Source of the DNA: Archangium sp.
Lineage (GTDB): Bacteria > Myxococcota > Myxococcia > Myxococcales > Myxococcaceae
Assembly: GCA_016793585.1 (NCBI GenBank)
Contig: JAEUJR010000193.1
Span: 1-13,015, forward strand
Direction of reading: 5' to 3'
Length of the DNA stretch: 13,015 nucleotides
This document shows, in pieces, positions 1 through 7,910 of the stretch. A program made the position numbers and the translations under genes. How positions within the stretch are numbered: the first letter of the stretch is position 1; the number at the start of each line of letters is the position of its first letter. The notes beneath the pieces were generated by a model. The model was given only the letters and a program-made list of their open reading frames with translations, made no database searches and was not told the origin of the DNA.

Positions 1-2342
1 AAGAGAAGTTCGGCCGCTTCGACAAGAACTCGTCGAAGGGCGACCAGCTGGTCCGCTCCGAGCGCATGCGCCAGTACCTCGCGCAGCGCGCCCACTACGC
101 CGTCGTGACGCACGAGATGGGTCACTCCATCGCCCTGCGCCACAACTTCGTCAGCTCGGCCGACGCGCTCAACTACCGCCCGCAGTACTGGCAGCTGCGC
201 ACCGACGACGGCACCGCGGTTCGCGCCTGCACGACGCTCGACACCACCGGCAGCTGCACGGGCCCGCGGTACCACGACGTCATCACCGAGAACGAGAAGT
301 CGCAGCTGCTGACGATGTTCATGCAGTCGTCGACGATGGACTACGCCGGTGAGGCCACGCAGGACCTCATCGGGCTGGGCGCCTACGACTTCGCCGCGGC
401 GCGCATGTTCTACGGCGGGGTGGTGGCGGTCGCCGACGCCAACGACATGAAGGTGGGCACGTCGAAGGGCCTCGGGCTGCTCGACAAGATGGACAGCTTC
501 GGCGGCATTCTCGGCCTGCAGTTCTCCATCGGCGCACCCAGCCCGCAGAACCCGACGGCCACCAACGACATCCACTACTCGCAGCTGCAGCGGTACTACC
601 GCCTCATCAGCAACTGCCGCGTCGTCGACCCGAACGCCTTCAAGCCCTCGACGTGGGACAGCACCACCAAGGGCGCCTGGAGCCCGCTGCTCGACGGCCT
701 CATCGTGAAGGTGAAGGGCCAGTACACGCGCTGCCGCCAGGTGCCCGTCGACTACGTGAAGTGGGAGTCACTGGGCGCTGCCACCAGCGGCCGTGGTGGC
801 CCCTCCATCGACCCGCAGAGCCGCGTGCGCTTCCCCTACGGCTTCGCCACCGACCGCTGGGCCGACCTCGGCAACCTGTCGGTGTACCGCCATGACAACG
901 GCGCCGACCCGTACGAGCTCTTCGACTTCCTCATCACGCAGCAGGAGGTCAACCACATCTTCGACAACTACCGTCGCGGCCGTCAGACGTTCAGCGTGCG
1001 CAACGCGGCCACCCGCAGCCTCAGCCGCTACAACGAGAAGCTGCGTGACGCGGCCAAGGGCCTGGGCCTGATGTCGAACATCTACCGCGACGTCGCGCTG
1101 GCGCAGGGCTACGACTTCGACACCTACTGGCCGATGCTGGGCTCGGTGGCCTTCTCCGAGAACCTGATGGTGTCGGCGCTGGGCTTCGACCACTTCGCCC
1201 GTCAGCTCGCGCGGCCGTCGGCTGGCCCGCACACGCTCGTCGAGGGCGTGCTGCGCAGCGAGAGCGACGCGGTGGGCGTCACCAGCAACACGGCCATCAC
1301 CGTGCCCAACGGCGCGACGGGCTACTTCGGCAACGTCAGCTACGGCGGCCGGCCCCTCGAGAACGCGCTCGCCACCGACAAGGGCGAGTACAACGCCGAG
1401 TTCACCGTCAACGCGGGCAGCTATTACGAGAAGGCCTACACGGCGATGTTGATGACGGAGTCGGTCGACAACTTCATCTCGGACAGCCGCCGCGACTTCC
1501 TCGACGCGCGCTACCGCTCGGTGTCGATGGCCGACGTCTTCCCCGACGGGTACCGCCGCTGGCTGGGCAACAACCTCACGGGCGACGACGCCATCAAGGG
1601 CATGCGCCTGGTGACGAACGCGGGCAAGCCGATGGCCGACGCGACGGGGTACCCCGCGCAGGGCATGGGCCACATCTCGTGGACGGGCTCCGAGGTGTCG
1701 ACGTGCTTCGCGAACGTCGACTCCATTCAGTGCCAGGAGACGCCGCCGGCCGACACGATGGTGGTCGACCCGCAGGTCGGCTGGGAGCAGCAGAAGTTCC
1801 TCATCGCGTGGACGCTGCTGTACCTGCCCGAGAACCAGCAGCAGCAGTGGCTGAACCAGATGGGCATCTGGGAGCTCGGTGCCGACAGCGACCCCGGCTT
1901 CACGAACCGCCTCGAGCTGCACATGCCCGACGGCAAGGTCTACATCGCCAAGACGTCGGGCACCGAGGTGGTGCTGGGCAAGCGCGTGCAGAAGGGTGTC
2001 GCCGCCCGCATGCTGCAGTGGGCGAACGAGCTGCTCGAGCGCGCCTACGTGACCGACCCGGGCCCCGACCGCGACGGCGACGGCAAGCCCGACTGGTTCC
2101 TGCCCCGCGTCGTCGGCGGCAAGCCGATGGTGAAGTTCGACCCCTCGATTCGCACCATCACCGCGACGGGCACGCTGCAGGCGGGCCGCCCGGGCTGCGA
2201 CGCCAACGACATGACCGAGTGCACCTGCAGCTCGAACAAGGCCTGCATCGAGCTGACCCGCTACCAGGAGGTGCCGTTCTTCATGCGCCAGGCGATGCGT
2301 GACTACGGCATCGCCGACCCGTCGATGCGCGGCCTGCACTGA
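1..2342 (+). CDS. Zinc-dependent metalloprotease (metzincin-like, DUF5117-type), 3' part
   Basis: The reading frame is open from the left edge (first full codon at base 3) to TGA at 2340-2342, so the N-terminus, including any signal peptide, lies outside the window; the ATG at 66 is internal. The zinc motif HEMGHSIALRH followed by NF is at 111-149. About 64 residues later comes STMDYAG (ATG at 336), a good candidate for the metzincin Met-turn. This spacing and the HNF extension resemble the large bacterial zinc metalloproteases annotated as DUF5117/DUF5118. The usual metzincin pattern HExxHxxGxxH has Gly at the eighth position; here it is Ala. Near the C-terminus are an Asp-rich calcium-loop-like segment DRDGDGKPDW (2067-2096) and a cluster of four cysteines (2196-2246), which suggest an exported protein stabilised by Ca2+ or disulfides. 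It probably degrades proteins outside the cytoplasm; the substrate is unknown. A hairpin follows it and no partner gene is visible. Confidence 0.85.
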   Translation, partial: EKFGRFDKNSSKGDQLVRSERMRQYLAQRAHYAVVTHEMGHSIALRHNFVSSADALNYRPQYWQLRTDDGTAVRACTTLDTTGSCTGPRYHDVITENEKSQLLTMFMQSSTMDYAGEATQDLIGLGAYDFAAARMFYGGVVAVADANDMKVGTSKGLGLLDKMDSFGGILGLQFSIGAPSPQNPTATNDIHYSQLQRYYRLISNCRVVDPNAFKPSTWDSTTKGAWSPLLDGLIVKVKGQYTRCRQVPVDYVKWESLGAATSGRGGPSIDPQSRVRFPYGFATDRWADLGNLSVYRHDNGADPYELFDFLITQQEVNHIFDNYRRGRQTFSVRNAATRSLSRYNEKLRDAAKGLGLMSNIYRDVALAQGYDFDTYWPMLGSVAFSENLMVSALGFDHFARQLARPSAGPHTLVEGVLRSESDAVGVTSNTAITVPNGATGYFGNVSYGGRPLENALATDKGEYNAEFTVNAGSYYEKAYTAMLMTESVDNFISDSRRDFLDARYRSVSMADVFPDGYRRWLGNNLTGDDAIKGMRLVTNAGKPMADATGYPAQGMGHISWTGSEVSTCFANVDSIQCQETPPADTMVVDPQVGWEQQKFLIAWTLLYLPENQQQQWLNQMGIWELGADSDPGFTNRLELHMPDGKVYIAKTSGTEVVLGKRVQKGVAARMLQWANELLERAYVTDPGPDRDGDGKPDWFLPRVVGGKPMVKFDPSIRTITATGTLQAGRPGCDANDMTECTCSSNKACIELTRYQEVPFFMRQAMRDYGIADPSMRGLH

Positions 2343-2367
2343 GCGCTTCGCACGACTCGAAGTGACG

Positions 2368-2400
2368 CGGCGTGGTCTCCAGCGCGAGGAGGCCACGCCG
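2368..2400 (+). terminator. Strong hairpin after the metalloprotease gene
   Basis: A 13-bp stem pairs 2368-2380 (CGGCGTGGTCTCC) with 2388-2400 (GGAGGCCACGCCG) around a 7-base loop, with only one G-T wobble. It lies 26 bases past the metalloprotease stop and 94 bases before the next start. It has no following T-run, so it is either a U-less intrinsic terminator, as can occur in GC-rich genomes, or an RNA 3'-end stabiliser. The pairing is seen directly; the function is inferred. Confidence 0.55.
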
Positions 2401-2494
2401 TAGTGCTGTCAGGGGTTGGCGGCCGTGCAGCAAACGTGTGCGACAAGTGGCGCGAGGCGGCGTCCATGGTGTGAACCCCACCTGCGGAGCCCGC

Positions 2495-2968
2495 ATGAAC
2501 CTTGTCGACCTCGAGACCCTGCTGAAGCGCTTCACTGCGTTCACCGCGCAGTCCTTCGAACAACCCGAGGTTCCGCCGCGGCCGTTCAGTGCCGACGAGC
2601 TCGCCGCGGCGATGAAGACGCTGGAGTCGAAGGCCCTGCGGTCGTTCTTGTCGGCGCCGGTGTTCGCCCAGGGCCCCGAGGTCTACGTCGAAGACATCGG
2701 CTACTACACGCCGACGACGCCCGAAGAGGTGCTGGCCGCCAATGAGAACCTCGCGAACGCGCGGTCCAGCTACCAGCAGTTCCAGCACCTGCAGCCCTGC
2801 TTCGTGCTCAGCCATTCCGGTGACCGCTTCATCGCCGTGACGAGCGACGAGCAGGTCGTCACCATCGACAGCAACGACGGCGAGGTGACCGAGACGGGCC
2901 TCGAGCTGGGTGCGTTCCTCGAGCTCGTGCACACGGGGCTGGCGAGAGAGGTCGCCGCCATCAGCTGA
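2495..2968 (+). CDS. Hypothetical protein, 157 aa (unrecognised)
   Basis: The frame extends upstream to 2372, but that start would lie inside the hairpin at 2368-2400. I choose ATG 2495 (MNLVDLETLL), where protein-like sequence begins; the preceding GGAG at 2485-2488 is a fair ribosome-binding site. The protein is acidic and soluble, with no signal peptide or membrane segment. Residues 1-55 look helical. The C-terminal half alternates short hydrophobic strands with polar turns (CFVLSHSGDRFIAVTSDEQ, then VVTIDSNDGEV) and ends in a helix (GAFLELVHTGLA). That arrangement is loosely like the C-terminal half of SUKH/SMI1-KNR4 proteins, but I see no decisive motif and assign no function. Its last 8 bases overlap, tail to tail, the end of the minus-strand gene at 2961-3380. 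Confidence 0.7.
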   Translation: MNLVDLETLLKRFTAFTAQSFEQPEVPPRPFSADELAAAMKTLESKALRSFLSAPVFAQGPEVYVEDIGYYTPTTPEEVLAANENLANARSSYQQFQHLQPCFVLSHSGDRFIAVTSDEQVVTIDSNDGEVTETGLELGAFLELVHTGLAREVAAIS

Positions 2969-3380
2969 CGGTCGTCTCGAAGGCCCGAGCAGCCGCGTCA
3001 TCACCCGCCCGGCCTCGAGCCCAGGCGAGCGCTTCGTCACGCGTCGAGCACACCACGTAGGGAACCCCCAACCCCGTCACGAGCAGAATCGTCATCGTCA
3101 CGAAGCGCAGCAGCGGAGACGCCAGCACGTACACCACGCCCAGACAGCGCTGGTTGACGATGGCGCGGTGCTGGCGCTGCCACTCGGTGATGCGCGCCCG
3201 CATGTAGGCCGACACGCTGCCGATGCGGCTCGCGTCCATCACTGCCACGTAGGTGCCCTCGTGCTGCATCAACGCCGTCGCTTCGCGCAGATAGTCGTCG
3301 AGCTGGCGGTCAGACAGGCTTCCCTCGACCGCGTGCACCACGATGGGCCACTGCGAGGTGTCGATGGTCCACGTACTCAT
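2961..3380 (-). CDS. STAS/SpoIIAA-like small protein
   Basis: This 139-aa protein starts at ATG 3380-3378, which shares one base with the TGA of the upstream histidine kinase gene (TGATG). Translation is therefore probably coupled, and this decides the start over a longer reading to 3410. The N-terminus (MSTWTIDTSQWPIVVHAVEG) followed by a helix (LSDRQLDDYLREATALM) and a strand with VAVMDASRIG resembles STAS/SpoIIAA-like folds, in which a strand leads into a D-(A)-S/R turn. A hydrophobic run in the middle (VVYVLASPLLRF, VTMTILLVTG) fits buried core helices better than a true membrane span. The C-terminus (STRDEALAWARGR) is the final helix typical of these small domains. Known STAS proteins are partner-switch or signalling modules; with a PAS kinase just upstream, a role in the same signalling path is inferred. 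The exact subfamily is uncertain. Confidence 0.75.
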   Translation of the reverse strand: MSTWTIDTSQWPIVVHAVEGSLSDRQLDDYLREATALMQHEGTYVAVMDASRIGSVSAYMRARITEWQRQHRAIVNQRCLGVVYVLASPLLRFVTMTILLVTGLGVPYVVCSTRDEALAWARGRAGDDAAARAFETTVS

Positions 3381-4801
3381 CAGGACGGCATTGGTAACCG
3401 GACCACGCACGTCGTGCCACGCCCTGCTTCACTTTCGAAGGTGACCTCGCCGTGGTGCTGCTCCACCACCTTGCGAACGATGGCGAGGCCCAGGCCATGG
3501 CCGCGGGCGCGGGTCGTCACGAAGGGCTCGAACATGCGCTCCTGCACCTCTGACGGCAGGCCGGGGCCGGTGTCGCGAATGGTGACGCGGGCCCAGCGCT
3601 GGGAGCGGTGCTCCTCGGTCGAGATGCGCACGTGCAGGCTGCCGTCACCCTTCATGGCCTGCACCGCGTTGCGAAAGAGGTTGGTGAAGGCGAGCTCGAG
3701 CTGACCCGCGTCGAGCGGCACGGGGGGCGCGCTGCCCTCGAAGCTCGTCGTCACGCGGCGCGAGGCATCTTCCGTCCACAACGTCTGTTGCAGGGCGCGC
3801 TCGAGCAGGGGCTCGAGTGGGCGCGGGCTCAGCGTGAGCGTCACGGGCCGCACGAAGTCGAGCAGGTTGGCCACCAGCAGGTCGAGCCGCTTCGTCTCGT
3901 CGGCGATGACCTGCCACAGCTCGCGCTCCTCTTCGCGCGACACCATTCCACGCTGCAGCAGCGTCACCACGTTCGAGATGCTGCCGAGCGGGTTGCGCAC
4001 CTCGTGGGCGACGATGGCGGCCATCTCGCCGAGCGCGACGAGCTGCTTCTTGCGCACCAGCGCCTCCTGCGTGGCCTCGAGCTCGCCCAGCGACCGGCGC
4101 AGCGCCGCTTCGGACTCCTTGAGCGGCGTGATGTCGATGTCGACGCCCAGCACACCGACGACGGCGTCGCCGTCGCGCACCGGCGAGAGCGCGTGCGAGA
4201 ACGTTCTCGGCGCGCCATCGACGAGCCACGTCAGCTCTTCACGCACCAGCTCACCCGCGCGGGCGCGTTCGACGCCGGCGCCCCACAAGTGCTGCACGTC
4301 GTTCGGCAGGCCGAGCTCGGAGAACCGCTTGCCCAGCGCCGTGCCCACGCGCTTCACCGACGGCGGGTTCTGCAAGAGGTAGCGGCCCTCACGGTCGAGA
4401 ATGAAGAAGTCGAAGGGCAACGTCTCGCCGAGCGTCACCAGCCACGCCTCGAGCTCACGCCACTGCCGCGCGTCGTGCCTCGCCGCCGTCACGTCTTGCA
4501 GGGCGAGCGCGAGGGAGTCTTGCCGGCGGGCCAGGCTCGCGCGCACCCAGACCTCACGGCTCCCCGCGCGCAGCCGCACCTCGACCGAGACGGGGCTGGT
4601 GTGCTGCACCGCCGCCATCGCGTCGACGAGGGTCTGCTTGTCTTGCGGGAGCACCGAGTCGACGAGCGGCTTCGAGACGTCGAGGCCCTCGAGCCAGCCG
4701 GGCAGCTCGCAGACGGTGACTCGGCCCGACAGGTCGAGCAGCAGCACGGTCGCGGAGAGGCCATCGAGCAGTGCGGTCAGGTCGGCTGCGGGCAGAAACA
4801 C
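3380..4801 (-). CDS. Cytoplasmic PAS-domain sensor histidine kinase (NtrB-like architecture)
   Basis: This 473-aa kinase starts at GTG 4801-4799; no better in-frame start is visible, although the AAAGG upstream is rather distant. Two PAS-like sensor regions come first: about residues 7-105, with LLLDLSGRVTVCE, and about 115-225, with FFILDREGRYLLQN and the typical exit GVDIDITPLKESEAALR. A short coiled coil (228-252) leads into the dimerisation/phosphoacceptor block GEMAAIVAHEVRNPLGSISN, with His266. The catalytic domain shows the N-box (NLFRNAVQAM, 374-383), G1 (DTGPGLP, 410-416), F-box (MFEPFVTT) and G2 (GHGLGLAIV, 434-442). All key residues are present, so it should be active. There are no membrane segments, so it must sense a cytoplasmic signal. 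No response regulator gene is adjacent, so its partner is elsewhere, as is common in myxobacteria. It lies 54 bases after the cyclase/oxygenase gene and overlaps the STAS-like gene by one base. Confidence 0.93.
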   Translation of the reverse strand: MFLPAADLTALLDGLSATVLLLDLSGRVTVCELPGWLEGLDVSKPLVDSVLPQDKQTLVDAMAAVQHTSPVSVEVRLRAGSREVWVRASLARRQDSLALALQDVTAARHDARQWRELEAWLVTLGETLPFDFFILDREGRYLLQNPPSVKRVGTALGKRFSELGLPNDVQHLWGAGVERARAGELVREELTWLVDGAPRTFSHALSPVRDGDAVVGVLGVDIDITPLKESEAALRRSLGELEATQEALVRKKQLVALGEMAAIVAHEVRNPLGSISNVVTLLQRGMVSREEERELWQVIADETKRLDLLVANLLDFVRPVTLTLSPRPLEPLLERALQQTLWTEDASRRVTTSFEGSAPPVPLDAGQLELAFTNLFRNAVQAMKGDGSLHVRISTEEHRSQRWARVTIRDTGPGLPSEVQERMFEPFVTTRARGHGLGLAIVRKVVEQHHGEVTFESEAGRGTTCVVRLPMPS

Positions 4802-4855
4802 CGCGCTCAGTATCGACGCCTTTCGGGGCTGGCGGGAAGCGGCGATTCCCCGCAG

Positions 4856-7800
4856 TCACAGATTCGGGTCGATGGTCTGGTGCAGCGAGGGAGGAATGCG
4901 GAAGCGCGCCTGTTTTCCCTCGCGCTCGACGAGCACCACCATCTTCATGATGGCGAACGAGAAGCTGTCGAGCATTCGGCGCGCCACCTCGGTCGGGTCG
5001 CCGCCCGTCACCCAGCGGTCGAGCTCGGCCATGATGTCGATGACGTGCTTCGTCCAGTCAGACGGAGGCAGGCCGAGCAGGTCGGCGCAGTGGTCGCCCG
5101 AGAGCAACCGAATCATCGCCACGGGGAACCCATCGAGCGCCGTGCCGGGGAAGTACTGCTGCATCAGCTCGACGAGGGGCCGCGTGAGGTCGACGCCATC
5201 GGCGGAGTGACGCCATTGGCGGTCACGAATCGCCTCCATCAGCTCGTGGCCATCGTCGAGGTCGTTCGGGTTCAGCTCGGGTTTGACGCCGAGGAAGTGG
5301 CCGATGACCTTCCACGCGTGCAGCCACGCGTTCTGCTCGGCGAGCGACACCTGCACGCCGAGCGTCTCGAGCCCGTCGAGCACGACGACCGAGAACGTCA
5401 TCAACGTGCCGGCCATGTCCTCCTGGTTGATGGGCTCTCCGAGAAAGGCCGTGTCCCACGCGGGGGTGGCGCGCGTGCGCAGGTAGTGCCGAACCGTGGC
5501 GTGCATGAGGCGAACCTTCTGCACCGTGCGAATGCCTCGGCCGCCGGGCTTGAAGGCGCCTTCGCTCACCGCATCGAAGAGGAACTGGGCCGTCTCGAAG
5601 ATGCGCTGCTTCGTGTGCTTCGTCATCGCCTGCGTGGCCGAGATGACGCGCGCGCCTTTCGCCGCCGCGTACGCCTGCGGGAGTGACGAGCAGAACAGAC
5701 ACGTCGCCACCTGCCAGCCCGCGCGCGTGAAGAGACGCTGCGCGAGCTCGAGCTGCGCTTCGTCGGCCCACGGCGGCAGCTGCGTGTCGTTGAAGTACGC
5801 CTCGGTCAGCGCGGGGAGGCCGGGTGGCAGCTCCTGGTCGGTCTTGAAGATGCTGAACATCACCTTGTTCACTTCGTCGATGCCGTGCTTCGCGACGATG
5901 TCGGCGATGACCTGATCAGCCTTCGGGTCCATCTCCAGGCGGGCGGCGTCGAGCAGCGTGTCGCTCCAGCGGGAGCGCGGCGTCACGGCGGTCGACGGCT
6001 GCTTGCGCCAGGCGAGGTACTTGCCGAGCGCCTCGGTCGGGTAGAAGCGCGCGGCCTCGGGGTACACGTAGAAGGTGTCGGGCGGCACGTTCGTGTGCAG
6101 GTACTCGCCGTTCGACCACGTGCCGTCGGGCGCCTGCTGACTCAGCAGCAGGTTCATGGCGCGCTTCACGGCTTCACTGTCACCCTCGCCGACGTCGATG
6201 AGCGCCTGCACCACGAGCGCGGTGAGTGGCAGCATCGTCGGGCCTTTGCCCGCGTTCGCCATCGACACGTACGACTCGGTGCCTTCGCCCCAGCCGCCGT
6301 CGGCGTTCTGATGACGCAGCAGGAAGTCGATGCCGCGCCGCACCCACGGCTGCTTCAGGTCGACCTTTACCGCGGCGAGACCCATCAGCACGAACGACGA
6401 CGCTGAGAGGTAGTTCACCACCCAGCGGCCCCACCACCCGCCGTTGCTCGCCTGCTGCGCGCGAAGGAACTCGACGGCCTTCGCGACCGCGGGGTGCGAC
6501 TCGGTGAGGCCGAGGTGCCCGAGGCCGTGCAGGACGCGGCTGGTGAGGTCTTCGGTCGAGGGGTCGCCCATGGGCGGCGGCACGTCGATGACGCTCTCGA
6601 TGAGGTCGAAGACGTTCGACATGTCGACCCGAGGGTTCTTCTCCATGATGGGCCCGGGTGGTTTGCCCGGCAGCCCCCACACGAACGCCGACCAGCCACC
6701 GTCGGGGTTCTGCATGCTGAAGACCCACTGCATGCCCAGCTGACTCGAGCGCTGCACCTTCGCGAACACGTCGGCCGGCAGCGCGGAGCCGTTCTTCGCG
6801 GCCATCGCCATGCCGAACGAGGTGAGCACCACGCCCGCGTCGTCGGCGTCGGGCATGGTGTGGTTGGTGCGCTGAAACGCCCAGCCGCCCGAGAGCACCG
6901 CGTCGGCCTTGCGGTTGTCGACTTTGGGCATCGGCCGCGTGAGCTGGGCCTGCGTCATCCACACCAGGGCGCGTGAGAGGTCGGGGTCGTTGGGCGGCAC
7001 GCCGCCGGCGAGGAGCGCGCGCGCGTTGAAGGCGGTGCTCCACACCTCGGTGCCGAAGCCGTCGAAGCGCAGGCCCTTCGAGTCCTTCACCTTCTGCGTG
7101 TTCACCCAGGCGATGGCGCGGTCGAGCATGGCGCGCGACTCGGGCGAGCCGATGGCGTCGAGGCAGGGCAGGGCGAGCACCGAGATGACGGCGGAGTCGT
7201 TCCAGCTGCCGTCGTCGTTCTGGAACTCCTTGAGCACGTCGATGGCGCCGCGGCACTTGAGCGTGTCGAGGAACGACTTGCGGCGGCCGTCTGGCCCGAA
7301 GTCGCCGCGCAGCTTCTTCACGAGCAGCTCGAACTCGAAGGCCATCATGAAGACGCCCGAGTGGAAGCGCGTCTCGAGGGCCTTGCGAATGGGCGGCACC
7401 AGCAGCGCTGCGCTCGAGGGGCACGGCAGCTTCTGTGGGTCGACGAGGCCAGCCATGCCGAGGAAGAGCGCCGAGAGGTCGCCTTCGTTGATGCGGTCGA
7501 GCACCGCGTTCACGCCGCCGTGTGCTTCGACCCACGCCTTCGCCTTCGCCGCGGCCGCGGGTGCGCCGCACAGATGGAGCGCTGCCCAGCCCGCCGCCGT
7601 GGTGCCGAGGTCTCCGTGCTTCGAGTACGCGTGAATGGCGAACGAGCCGTCGGAGCGCTGCTGCGTCGACAGCCACTTCGCGGCCGCCTGCGTGTCGGCG
7701 TCGTCGAGCACCTTCAGGTAGCGCAGCACGGTGACGACCTGCGCCGTCACCCACGCGCCGACCTGGCCGTTGCAGTCCCACGAGCCGTCGGTCTTCTGCG

Positions 7801-7867
7801 TTCGCCACGCCACGCGGTGCGCGCGGTCGAGGGCGAACTGCACCTCTGCGAGGTTCACGTCGGTCAT
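4856..7867 (-). CDS. Squalene-hopene-cyclase-like / MpaB-Lcp-type heme oxygenase fusion protein
   Basis: This is a 1003-aa protein. ATG 7867-7865 has a good ribosome-binding site (AAGGGGGA, 6 bases upstream). Residues 1 to ~620 are a class II terpene cyclase: QW-type repeats (QKTDGSW 24-30, QNDDGSW 216-222, QNPDGGW 386-392, QASNGGW 472-478, QNADGGW 520-526, QAPDGTW 578-584), the block GGWAFQ (327-332) and the catalytic acid motif DADD (340-343; codons at 6850-6839), all in squalene-hopene-cyclase order. From ~690 to ~985 the sequence resembles the MpaB/rubber-oxygenase family (PF09995/DUF2236): LPPWADEAQ, GRGIRTVQKVRLMHATVRHYL with His789 as the likely heme ligand, and GEPINQEDMAGTLMTFS. There is no signal peptide. 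The inferred activity is cyclisation plus oxidation of a polyprenyl or triterpene substrate. Squalene-hopene cyclases end near 630-720 aa, so the extra ~300 residues are a real addition. The cyclase assignment is firm; the oxygenase assignment is good. Substrate and product are unknown. Confidence 0.9.
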   Translation of the reverse strand: MTDVNLAEVQFALDRAHRVAWRTQKTDGSWDCNGQVGAWVTAQVVTVLRYLKVLDDADTQAAAKWLSTQQRSDGSFAIHAYSKHGDLGTTAAGWAALHLCGAPAAAAKAKAWVEAHGGVNAVLDRINEGDLSALFLGMAGLVDPQKLPCPSSAALLVPPIRKALETRFHSGVFMMAFEFELLVKKLRGDFGPDGRRKSFLDTLKCRGAIDVLKEFQNDDGSWNDSAVISVLALPCLDAIGSPESRAMLDRAIAWVNTQKVKDSKGLRFDGFGTEVWSTAFNARALLAGGVPPNDPDLSRALVWMTQAQLTRPMPKVDNRKADAVLSGGWAFQRTNHTMPDADDAGVVLTSFGMAMAAKNGSALPADVFAKVQRSSQLGMQWVFSMQNPDGGWSAFVWGLPGKPPGPIMEKNPRVDMSNVFDLIESVIDVPPPMGDPSTEDLTSRVLHGLGHLGLTESHPAVAKAVEFLRAQQASNGGWWGRWVVNYLSASSFVLMGLAAVKVDLKQPWVRRGIDFLLRHQNADGGWGEGTESYVSMANAGKGPTMLPLTALVVQALIDVGEGDSEAVKRAMNLLLSQQAPDGTWSNGEYLHTNVPPDTFYVYPEAARFYPTEALGKYLAWRKQPSTAVTPRSRWSDTLLDAARLEMDPKADQVIADIVAKHGIDEVNKVMFSIFKTDQELPPGLPALTEAYFNDTQLPPWADEAQLELAQRLFTRAGWQVATCLFCSSLPQAYAAAKGARVISATQAMTKHTKQRIFETAQFLFDAVSEGAFKPGGRGIRTVQKVRLMHATVRHYLRTRATPAWDTAFLGEPINQEDMAGTLMTFSVVVLDGLETLGVQVSLAEQNAWLHAWKVIGHFLGVKPELNPNDLDDGHELMEAIRDRQWRHSADGVDLTRPLVELMQQYFPGTALDGFPVAMIRLLSGDHCADLLGLPPSDWTKHVIDIMAELDRWVTGGDPTEVARRMLDSFSFAIMKMVVLVEREGKQARFRIPPSLHQTIDPNL

Positions 7868-7910
7868 GGAGTTCCCCCTTGGTGCTGCAGTGTCGAGGCT
7901 CGTCGAGGCG

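Noticed and set aside
768..2396. 542-codon open frame on the minus strand
   Set aside because: It is antisense to the metalloprotease; the low-complexity Arg/Val/His-rich product has no recognisable motif.
3060..3150. Hydrophobic stretch in the STAS-like protein as a transmembrane helix
   Set aside because: The run is broken by polar and basic residues and matches a core strand/helix pattern better than a membrane span.
3608..5686. 692-codon open frame on the plus strand
   Set aside because: It lies opposite the histidine kinase and cyclase genes. Its translation is rich in Arg, His, Leu and Gln with no domain motif, as expected for an antisense shadow in GC-rich DNA.
6180..7808. 542-codon open frame on the minus strand within the cyclase gene
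   Set aside because: It is a frame-shifted copy of the cyclase coding sequence with Arg-rich translation; the cyclase frame carries all the motifs.
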